64,000 nucleotides of DNA from Burkholderiales bacterium UBA2647 (GTDB taxonomy: Bacteria; Pseudomonadota; Gammaproteobacteria; Burkholderiales; Burkholderiaceae_E), in assembly GCA_002359635.1 (NCBI GenBank), contig DENJ01000074.1, positions 52,361 through 116,360 of the forward strand. The letters run 5' to 3'. Numbering within the stretch: position 1 is the stretch's first letter; each line of letters opens with the position of its first letter. Shown here one piece after another: positions 57,084 through 64,000 of the stretch. Below the pieces are notes generated by a model. The model saw nothing but the letters and a program-made list of their open reading frames with translations, made no database searches and was not told the DNA's origin. A program made the position numbers and the translations under genes.

Positions 57084-58232
57084 ATGACGCCCGCAAGCTA
57101 TCAAGGCAGAAGCGTCTGGTCTCTCGCGCTTGAGCGTTTTCTTGCTGACCGCGTTGCGGTGATAAGCGCTGCGATCGTCGTGATGGGTTTGCTGACGGTG
57201 CTTGCGAGCGCGCTTGATTTGGTCGCTTCACAGTGGAGCCAAGAGCTGGCGGTTGGCCACGCCCCGCCCCACTGGTTTGCTCATGACGAATCGAGCTCAG
57301 ACGGTCAAGCTAAGGTGCGAGGCGCAACAACGCGCCCGATCGCTACAGCCGGTACAAGCAACAACGCCCCAACGCCCTGCGATGTGTTGGACCCCATCGA
57401 ATCGGAGATGAGGCAGGTTGGGGGCTACAGCAGTTCGCAGGCTAAGCTAACGCCAAGCGCAGCGGATGTTCAAGATCCTATTGCGAACGAGCTGAGCTTG
57501 GCAAGCAAAAAGCTTGCGCAGCACCGCACCATACCCATGGCCGAACGGGCGCCATCAGCCGCTTGGGGTGCCGATAAGTGGGGCAGGGATGTCCTTGATA
57601 AGACCATCAAAGCTGCTGAAACCAGTATCTTGGTCGGTCTCTGTGCGGCGTTGATAGCAACCGTGATTGGCAGTTTATTGGGCGCCTTTTCGGGTTGGTA
57701 TGGTGGTTGGGTTGATGATTTAAGCAATTGGATTTATAACGTCTTGAATGCTATTCCGAGTATTTTACTCATCCTAGCCATTGCGGCCGTGCTTGATTCG
57801 AAGGGTGTTTTATCCATTGTGATTATTTTGGGTGTGACGGGGTGGACCGGCGTTTATCGCCTTGTGCGAGGTGAATACTTAAAGCATCGCGATCGCGATT
57901 ATGTTCGTGCGGCCTACGCGATTGGAGCATCACCCCTGAGGAGGATGTTTATCCACGTGTTGCCGAACGTGAGCCATGTGATCCTGGTTCAGTTTTCGCT
58001 ACTCACGGTTGCCTGTATCAAGGCGGAGGTCATCCTCTCTTTTTTGGGCTTCGGCGTGCCCGTGGATGGTGTTTCCTGGGGAACCATGCTTACCGAAGCG
58101 CAAAATGATTTGTTGCTGGGCATATGGTGGCAGCTTGCAGCGGCAACCCTGGCGATGGGCCTTTTTGTGACAGCCTTATCGTTGCTTACTGATGCGTTGA
58201 GGGATGCTTTGGACCCAAAGCTTACCCACTGA
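57084..58232 (+). CDS. ABC transporter permease (DppC/YejE-like) with a long periplasmic insert
   Basis: A 382-residue permease. Helix 1 is at about 23-46, and the core begins at WGADKWGRDVLDKT (161-174), followed by five more helices and the EAA segment DRDYVRAAYAIGASPLRRMFIHV, quoted in part. Residues 50-158 form a hydrophilic, low-complexity loop much longer than the roughly 40 residues usual in DppC. It has two similar blocks, DPIESEM (103-109) and DPIANEL (131-137). The loop may be a family trait of this YejE-like branch. The gene lies 22 bases after the first permease. Confidence 0.9.
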   Translation: MTPASYQGRSVWSLALERFLADRVAVISAAIVVMGLLTVLASALDLVASQWSQELAVGHAPPHWFAHDESSSDGQAKVRGATTRPIATAGTSNNAPTPCDVLDPIESEMRQVGGYSSSQAKLTPSAADVQDPIANELSLASKKLAQHRTIPMAERAPSAAWGADKWGRDVLDKTIKAAETSILVGLCAALIATVIGSLLGAFSGWYGGWVDDLSNWIYNVLNAIPSILLILAIAAVLDSKGVLSIVIILGVTGWTGVYRLVRGEYLKHRDRDYVRAAYAIGASPLRRMFIHVLPNVSHVILVQFSLLTVACIKAEVILSFLGFGVPVDGVSWGTMLTEAQNDLLLGIWWQLAAATLAMGLFVTALSLLTDALRDALDPKLTH

Positions 58233-58247
58233 TTGCCGGTCTAGGTC

Positions 58248-59960
58248 ATGATAAGCAAAGCGCATCCTCCAGAAAACCCACTTCTCGACGTTGAGAACCT
58301 TGCTGTCAGGTTCAAGAGCGCTGACGGTCAGCTTATTGAAGCTGTGCGGCGTGTGAGCTTTAAGCTTGACCCCGAGCAGATACTGGCTGTGGTGGGCGAA
58401 TCGGGAAGCGGTAAGTCGGTCAGTGCGCTTGCCATCATGGGATTGTTGCCGCATCGAAGTGCCCAGATTGATCCGGCTTCAGCGATTCGATTCAAAGGCG
58501 AGTCTTTGCTCGATCTCAGCGCGAGCGCATGGCGTGGTATTCGTGGACGAAAGATCGCTATGATTTTTCAAGATCCGATGAGCTCGCTCAACCCGGTCTA
58601 CAGCGTCGGTTATCAAATTGCCGAAATGCTTCAAGTTCACGAAGGGCAATCGAAGTCGCAAGCCATGAGGGCAGCGCAAGCCCTGCTCGAAGAAGTCGGT
58701 ATGCCTGAGCCGAATCTGAGAATCCATGCCTATCCTCATGAGTTGTCCGGCGGTCAACAGCAGCGGGTGATGATTGCCATGGCGATTGCCTGCGGTCCGG
58801 AACTATTGATTGCTGATGAACCGACCACGGCGCTCGATGTCACCATTCAGCGGCAGATTCTTGAATTGTTATTGAATCTAAAAATAAAGCGGCGGATGTC
58901 GATGCTTTTTATCACCCACGACTTAGGTTTGGTTGGGGAGTTCGCCGATGAGGTCGTGGTCATGCGCCATGGACAGATTCGCGAATCAGGTTCTGCCAAG
59001 CGCATCTTTACCGACCCCCAGGACATTTACACCAAAGCTTTGATTCATTGCCGACCCGATGCGGGCAAGCCCTATTCGCGATTGCTCACCATCGACGATT
59101 TTGATACCCCGGGCTCATCGCCGCCACCCTTGACCGGTTCTCTTTCAGCGCCGTCCGAAGCTGTCTTCGGGGAGCCTGTTTTAGAGGTACGAGGACTGCG
59201 TAAAGTGTTCCCGCGCAGGGTCGGCTTATGGCGGCGCGATGATGTGATCGCTGTCGATGATGTGTCTTTCAAACTTTTCAAAGGGCAAACACTGGGGATT
59301 GTTGGGGAATCGGGCTCGGGCAAGTCGACGACAGGCCTATGCGTGGTGCGCCTTCATCAGGCAACAGCGGGGGAAGTCTTGTTTGAAGGTACAGATCTCA
59401 GAACAATGTCCGAAGCTGCTTTTATGCCCCTGAAACGTCGCTTGCAAATTGTTTTTCAAAATCCTTATGCATCGCTCAATCCAAGATTTACCGTCGGGCA
59501 AATTCTCACGGAACCCATGCGTTTGCATGGCATCGGTTCCAACGCTCTTGAGCGTGAATCGAAGCTTAAAGATTTGCTCGATAGGGTAGCTTTACCGGCA
59601 TCTTCGGTGAATCGTTACCCGCATGAGTTTTCCGGCGGTCAAAGGCAGCGTATTGCGATAGCCCGCTGTCTTGCCCTCGAGCCTGATGTCATTGTTTGCG
59701 ATGAGGCAGTCTCTGCGCTTGATGTTTCGGTACAGGCCCAGGTCTTGAATTTATTTAAAGATTTACAACGAGAACTTTCTTTAAGCTACCTTTTTATTTC
59801 CCATGATTTAGGCGTGGTGCGTTACATGGCAGACGCATTGATCGTGATGCATCAAGGTCGCGTTGTTGAGCAAGGCTCGGCTGATTCAATCTATAGCAAT
59901 CCGCATCATGACTACACCCGTGAGCTTTTAAGATCGGTGCCGCGTGGATTTCAGTCTTAG
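58248..59960 (+). CDS. Fused double ABC ATPase (DppDF/YejF-like)
   Basis: A 570-residue protein joining two ATPase domains that are separate in many Dpp systems. Domain 1 has Walker A GESGSGKS at 50-57, SGGQQQRVMIAMA and LLIADEPTTALD. Domain 2 has GESGSGKSTTG near 355, SGGQRQRIAIARC and VIVCDEAVSALD. The Ala in DEAVSALD is normal for second domains in this family. It energises the preceding permeases and perhaps those of the second set, as no other ATPase is visible in the window. It starts 15 bases after the permease. Confidence 0.94.
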   Translation: MISKAHPPENPLLDVENLAVRFKSADGQLIEAVRRVSFKLDPEQILAVVGESGSGKSVSALAIMGLLPHRSAQIDPASAIRFKGESLLDLSASAWRGIRGRKIAMIFQDPMSSLNPVYSVGYQIAEMLQVHEGQSKSQAMRAAQALLEEVGMPEPNLRIHAYPHELSGGQQQRVMIAMAIACGPELLIADEPTTALDVTIQRQILELLLNLKIKRRMSMLFITHDLGLVGEFADEVVVMRHGQIRESGSAKRIFTDPQDIYTKALIHCRPDAGKPYSRLLTIDDFDTPGSSPPPLTGSLSAPSEAVFGEPVLEVRGLRKVFPRRVGLWRRDDVIAVDDVSFKLFKGQTLGIVGESGSGKSTTGLCVVRLHQATAGEVLFEGTDLRTMSEAAFMPLKRRLQIVFQNPYASLNPRFTVGQILTEPMRLHGIGSNALERESKLKDLLDRVALPASSVNRYPHEFSGGQRQRIAIARCLALEPDVIVCDEAVSALDVSVQAQVLNLFKDLQRELSLSYLFISHDLGVVRYMADALIVMHQGRVVEQGSADSIYSNPHHDYTRELLRSVPRGFQS

Positions 59961-60034
59961 GAGCGATTGCGTGCCTGAGCAGCGATCGGCCAAGACAAGC
60001 CTCTGACTGCAAAACGCGTGACGAACATCAGGCC

Positions 60035-62251
60035 ATGATCATCATGAAGCGACTTAGCCTAGCCTCGTTCGCGATGCTTGTTTGCCTCCTGATGGCGGCT
60101 TGCGGTCCTGCCAATGAGCCGGTACCTAAAGCCTGGATCGGGCAGAACACCCTGTTCACCTCATACCAGGAAACCCCAAAGCACTTGGATCCGACATCGT
60201 CTTATTCCAATAATGAGACGCCTTGGACTTATGCGATTTATGAGCCGCCGCTGAAGTACCACTATTTGAAGCGACCCTACGAGTTGCTTCCTCGCACGCT
60301 GGTTGATCTTCCAAAGCTTAGTTATATCGATGTGCGGGGTCATCGTTTGGCAGCCGATGCACCCGCAGACCTTATTGCTGAGAGTTGGTTCGACCTGGAA
60401 ATTAAGCCAGGTATCCGTTGGCAGCCGCATCCGGCGTTTGCAAGAGATGCTCAAGGCGAATTGCGATATCACAATCTTTCGGAGGCCGATCTGGCCGATA
60501 AGGCAAAGCCGAGCGACTTTGCTGAAACCGGCACGCGCAGCTTGATGGCACAAGACTACGCTTATGCCATCAAGCGTTTGGCGACAACCCGCGTGAAGTC
60601 GCCAGCCTTTGGATTCTTATCGGAAAAGATCGTGGGCTTGCAAGCACTCGGTGAAGCGGTCAAAGCCCAGGACCAAAAGATCAAGCAAGGGCTAAGTGCC
60701 CGGGAGCGCGGTGTTTTTGGACATCTGCCGTGGATTGATTTTCGTGCGTTTGACCTTAAAGGCGTGGAGATATTGTCTGATCAGCGGCTGAGAATTAAGG
60801 TTATCGGGAAGTATCCGCAGTTCAAGTACTGGCTGGCAATGACTTTTTTCTCACCGATTGCCTGGGAGGTGGACGCTTTTTATGCACAAGCAGGCATGTC
60901 ACGTCGCAACCTAAACCTAGATACCTGGCCCGTGGGAACCGGGCCCTATATGCTGACTGAGTTTGTGCCGAACGCCAGAATGATCCTGGAACGTAATCCA
61001 AATTATCGCGGTGAGCCTTATCCTTGTGAGGGTGAGGCAGGGGACGAGGCCAAAGGGTTTTTAAAAGATTGCGGAAAAATCACGCCTTTTATAGACCGCA
61101 TGGTTTCTTTCATTGAGAAAGAAGGCACCTCGGTTCACGCCAAATTCATGCAAGGTTACTACGACGTGCCTCAGCTTGAACGTGGTGAACCAGGTGTTGG
61201 TTATCAAGTCTCTATCGAGGATGGCGCCGCTGTGGCGAAGACGCTTCAGGCGCGGAAGATTCAGTTGCCCAATACGATTCAAGTTGGGTTTTGGTATTTC
61301 GGGTTCAACTGGCTCGACCCGGTTGTGGGCGCTGGGCGCACGCCAGAGGAGGCTGAGCGGAATCGAAAGCTACGACATGCCCTATCGATTGCGTTTGACT
61401 TCGAAGAATACATCGCCATTTTTGAAGACAATCGCGCCCAGCCGAATATGTCACCGGTTGTGCGCGGTGTGTTTGGCGATGACCTCGTGACGATCAATCC
61501 GATTGTTTACCAGGACGTGGCAGGGAAACAAAAACGCCGCGATATTCAGGAAGCAAAACGCCTGCTTGCCGAAGCCGGGTACCCCGACGGACGCGATCAA
61601 CGCACCGGAAGGCCTTTAGTCATCAATTATGATGTGCAAGGCGTGGGACCTGGGTACCAGGCCCGGATTGATTGGGTGTCAAAACAGTTTGCCAAACTCA
61701 ATATTCAACTCGAAGTTCGCAATACAGACTATAACCGATTTCAGGACAAGATGAGAAAGGGGGCGGCGCAGCTTTTTTTCTGGGGTTGGCTTGCCGATTA
61801 TCCCGACCCCGAAAATTTTCTCTTTTTGCTTTACGGACCGAATTCAAAAGCAAAAAATGACGGCGAAAATGCTGGTAATTATCACAATCCGGCCTTTGAC
61901 CGATTGTTTGAACGCATGAAGGATCTCGATGATGGTCCGCAACGGGCCGCCTTGATCAAGCAAATGATTCAAATCGTTCAAACAGATGCTCCCATGCTCT
62001 TTGGTTGGTCTGAGGAATATGCCGGTGCCTACCATCAGTGGCTCTATAACGGTAAACCGTCGAACATCATCCGTGATCAGCTTCAGTACCTGCGGATCGA
62101 TCCGACCATGCGACTCGAGCTTACGCAAGCCTGGAATAAACCAATGAGCTGGCCTTTGTTCTTCCTAGGCGCCGTCGTCATCTTGTTGTTGACCCCAGCA
62201 TGCCATGCTTGGCGCAAGCGCCAAGATCAGACGGCCTTCGGAGTGAACTGA
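60035..62251 (+). CDS. Second family 5 solute-binding lipoprotein with a C-terminal membrane segment
   Basis: A 738-residue receptor. The signal has a lipobox, MLVCLLMAAC, with lipidated Cys near residue 26; the mature part has YQETPKHLDPTSSYSNNETPW, quoted partly, WPVGTGPYMLTEFVP and a DYPDPENFLFLLYG motif. A hydrophobic helix SWPLFFLGAVVILLLTPAC near 705-725 suggests a second membrane anchor, unusual for receptors. Start: ATG 60035, with ATG 60044 possible. It begins a second transport set and overlaps the following permease by one base (TGATG). Confidence 0.9.
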   Translation: MIIMKRLSLASFAMLVCLLMAACGPANEPVPKAWIGQNTLFTSYQETPKHLDPTSSYSNNETPWTYAIYEPPLKYHYLKRPYELLPRTLVDLPKLSYIDVRGHRLAADAPADLIAESWFDLEIKPGIRWQPHPAFARDAQGELRYHNLSEADLADKAKPSDFAETGTRSLMAQDYAYAIKRLATTRVKSPAFGFLSEKIVGLQALGEAVKAQDQKIKQGLSARERGVFGHLPWIDFRAFDLKGVEILSDQRLRIKVIGKYPQFKYWLAMTFFSPIAWEVDAFYAQAGMSRRNLNLDTWPVGTGPYMLTEFVPNARMILERNPNYRGEPYPCEGEAGDEAKGFLKDCGKITPFIDRMVSFIEKEGTSVHAKFMQGYYDVPQLERGEPGVGYQVSIEDGAAVAKTLQARKIQLPNTIQVGFWYFGFNWLDPVVGAGRTPEEAERNRKLRHALSIAFDFEEYIAIFEDNRAQPNMSPVVRGVFGDDLVTINPIVYQDVAGKQKRRDIQEAKRLLAEAGYPDGRDQRTGRPLVINYDVQGVGPGYQARIDWVSKQFAKLNIQLEVRNTDYNRFQDKMRKGAAQLFFWGWLADYPDPENFLFLLYGPNSKAKNDGENAGNYHNPAFDRLFERMKDLDDGPQRAALIKQMIQIVQTDAPMLFGWSEEYAGAYHQWLYNGKPSNIIRDQLQYLRIDPTMRLELTQAWNKPMSWPLFFLGAVVILLLTPACHAWRKRQDQTAFGVN

Positions 62252-63240
62252 TGGCTTCGCCCTGGCTTGGTTTTTTCACGCGTAAATTGCTTTATGCCTT
62301 TGCCGTGTTGCTCGGCATTAATCTTGCGACCTTCGCGCTTTTCTTCCAGGTGAGCTCGCCCGACGATATGGCGCGCTTGCAGCTTGGGGGTAAACGCGTC
62401 ACGCCGGATGCGATTGCAAAATGGAAAGCAGAGCGAGGCTATGACCGACCTCTTTATTATAACGATAAAGGTGATGGTCTTGCCCGGTTCACGGATACCT
62501 TGTTTGTTGATTCGTCATTACGAATGTTTGTATTTGATTTTGGTCGCGCTGACAGTGGACGCGATATTGCCTCCGAGATCAAGCGACGTGCATGGCCTAG
62601 CCTGGCGCTTGCCTTGCCAAGTTTTATCGTCGGCCTTGGCTTGTCGATTTGCTTTGCACTTGGTCTGGCATTTTTCCGAGCGACTTATGTCGATTTTTGG
62701 GGCTCGGTCGTTTGCGTGGTGCTGATGTCGGTTTCATCACTGTTTTTTATTGTGGCCGGGCAATTCTTGTTTTCGCGTCTGATGCAATTGCTACCGGTTT
62801 CAGGCTTCAGCCCGACATCGGACGCCTGGCGTTTTCTGCTCTTGCCGATATTGATTGCCATCATCGGACGGCTTGGCGCTGAGACACGCTTTCATCGCAG
62901 CATTTTTTTGGAAGAGATCGGCAAAGACTATGTTCGTACGGCAAGAGCCAAAGGTTTGAGTGAAGCAAGCGTTTTGTTTGTCCATGTGCTGCGCAATGCC
63001 CTGATACCGATTCTTGGGGCATCGGTTACGATTATTCCACTGCTATTCATGGGAAGCTTGATCACCGAATCGTTTTTCTCCATTCCCGGCTTAGGCAGCT
63101 ATCTGATCGAGGCGATTGCATCGCAGGACTTTGCAATCGTCAGGGCCATGGTCTTCGTTGGTTCGGTGCTTTACATCATCGGCTTGGTGTTGACTGACAT
63201 CAGCTACAGCCTCGCCGATCCAAGGATTCGGCTGCAATGA
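62251..63240 (+). CDS. ABC transporter permease (DppB/YejB-like), second set
   Basis: A 329-residue permease with the DYVRTARAKGLSEASVLFVHVLRNALIP segment, partly quoted, nearly identical in pattern to the first set, and FFSIPGLGSYLIE near the C-terminus. The start at 62251 overlaps the receptor stop as TGATG with GGAG upstream, so the longer open frame is not used. A loop at about 30-105, with DDMARLQLGGKRVTPD, is longer than in the first permease. It is followed 41 bases later by a DppC-like gene. Confidence 0.92.
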   Translation: MASPWLGFFTRKLLYAFAVLLGINLATFALFFQVSSPDDMARLQLGGKRVTPDAIAKWKAERGYDRPLYYNDKGDGLARFTDTLFVDSSLRMFVFDFGRADSGRDIASEIKRRAWPSLALALPSFIVGLGLSICFALGLAFFRATYVDFWGSVVCVVLMSVSSLFFIVAGQFLFSRLMQLLPVSGFSPTSDAWRFLLLPILIAIIGRLGAETRFHRSIFLEEIGKDYVRTARAKGLSEASVLFVHVLRNALIPILGASVTIIPLLFMGSLITESFFSIPGLGSYLIEAIASQDFAIVRAMVFVGSVLYIIGLVLTDISYSLADPRIRLQ

Positions 63241-63280
63241 GTGGCCAGACGGCTTGGGCCGTCCTTAAGGAGCGGGCTTC

Positions 63281-64000
63281 ATGAAGCTTGCTTTGTTGCC
63301 CACCGACTGGCTGATTTGGGCTGTTGTGCTTGTGACGCTCGTCTGGTCGATCCGGATGAGAGCCCATCCCATGCTTATGGAAAACTGGCGAAAGGTTTTT
63401 TTGAAACCTTCGGCGATGGTCTCAGGCCTTGTACTTGCCTCTTTCGTGTGTATCGCTCTGCTGGATTCGATGCGATGGGTTGACCCAAGTCGACCGGGCG
63501 ACAACGCCTTGTCAGCACTGGACCGAGCATTAGCCCCACTGGTGCAGGCAAGGGAGCGACGATACTCGGCACCCCTCGCTTATGTATCGTTTAGAAAGGA
63601 GTCCATGGAACGTGACGGTCAGACGGTCAGGGACTACCCGCGCCTTCAGTTTGGTGGGGCACAGCTTCAAAATCCTCAAACCGAATGGTTTGGCGATGTT
63701 TTAGAGCGTTCTGCAAAGGCGCTTGTCAAAGGACTTGCAGCGGTGTTGGTGCTGGGACTATTGCTGCGGTGGCTATTTCGACAATCGCCTTATCCCTGGC
63801 CCTGGGCATTTGCTGCAGGTTCACTGCTGTTGCTGCTTGCGTGCTGGGCTGTCGAGTTATCGGCCGCTTATCACGTCTTGGGTACCGATCGAACCGGTAA
63901 CTCGGTGCTTTGGATCGCACTTAAAAGTATAAGAACTGCCCTGGTGATCGGGGTATTGACCACCTTGGTTGTTTTGCCGCTTGCACTGGGACTTGGCGTG
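63281..64000 (+). CDS. ABC transporter permease (DppC/YejE-like), second set, cut by the window end
   Basis: An open frame of 240 codons runs off the window end. The ATG at 63281 has AAGGAG eight bases upstream. It begins KLALLPTDWLIWAVVLV, has hydrophobic segments near 11-23, 45-63 and 150-165, then LGTDRTGNSVLWIALKSIRT, the DppC-type entry motif, near residue 205. The first 200 residues are a longer N-terminal region than in DppC. It completes the second receptor-permease-permease set; its ATPase, if separate, lies beyond 64000. Confidence 0.85.
   Translation, partial: MKLALLPTDWLIWAVVLVTLVWSIRMRAHPMLMENWRKVFLKPSAMVSGLVLASFVCIALLDSMRWVDPSRPGDNALSALDRALAPLVQARERRYSAPLAYVSFRKESMERDGQTVRDYPRLQFGGAQLQNPQTEWFGDVLERSAKALVKGLAAVLVLGLLLRWLFRQSPYPWPWAFAAGSLLLLLACWAVELSAAYHVLGTDRTGNSVLWIALKSIRTALVIGVLTTLVVLPLALGLGV

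Overview
The window looks like chromosomal DNA of a betaproteobacterium, most likely order Burkholderiales. This is inferred from gene content and order: Bug/TctC-type periplasmic receptors, zapA followed by 6S RNA, divergent nadK/hrcA, hemH-grpE-dnaK-dnaJ, and fur next to bamE. I could not compute base composition or run searches. The sequence is densely coded, with about 53 genes, one tRNA, one 6S RNA and no insertion sequence, CRISPR array or prophage that I can see.

Region by region. 1-2.0 kb: an AtuA-like (DUF1446) gene whose reading frame runs into an antisense tRNA-Arg(CCU). 2.0-4.5 kb: thyA-folA plus an Ldh2-type dehydrogenase. 4.5-8.9 kb: a tightly coupled ABC exporter cluster (LolD-like ATPase, FtsX-type permease, AttH-like secreted protein). 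9-14.4 kb: a cytochrome c, ilvD, lgt, a Bug receptor and a class III CoA-transferase. 14.5-28.3 kb: one co-directional block that reads as an oxalate and formate module. It holds a fused NuoE/NuoF formate dehydrogenase subunit, the formate dehydrogenase catalytic subunit, formate-THF ligase, a TctC/TctB/TctA transporter, oxalyl-CoA decarboxylase, formyl-CoA transferase and a stand-alone protein resembling the hydrolase domain of 10-formyl-THF dehydrogenase. 28.4-30.5 kb: a TauE-type permease, 6S RNA, zapA and a heptad-repeat coiled-coil gene. 30.6-36.6 kb: an ScsB/DsbD-type reductase, ExbB/ExbD, galU, dapB and bamE. 36.6-41.2 kb: fur and the Anbu cluster (ATP-grasp, alpha-E, transglutaminase, Anbu peptidase). 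41.2-50 kb: recN, nadK, hrcA, hemH, grpE, dnaK and dnaJ, with two sigma-32-like promoters. 50-54 kb: a thioester hydratase, a crotonase, hemL and fabI. 54.3-64 kb: two consecutive oligopeptide-type ABC uptake sets sharing one visible double ATPase; the last permease runs off the window.

How they work together. In the oxalate block, Frc activates oxalate with formyl-CoA, Oxc releases CO2 and regenerates formyl-CoA, and the formate produced can be oxidised to CO2 with NADH or charged onto tetrahydrofolate by Fhs. The formyl-THF-hydrolase-like protein could drain or balance that folate pool. The Anbu block combines a proteasome-like peptidase with an ATP-grasp ligase and a transglutaminase-fold protease; its biological role is still poorly understood.
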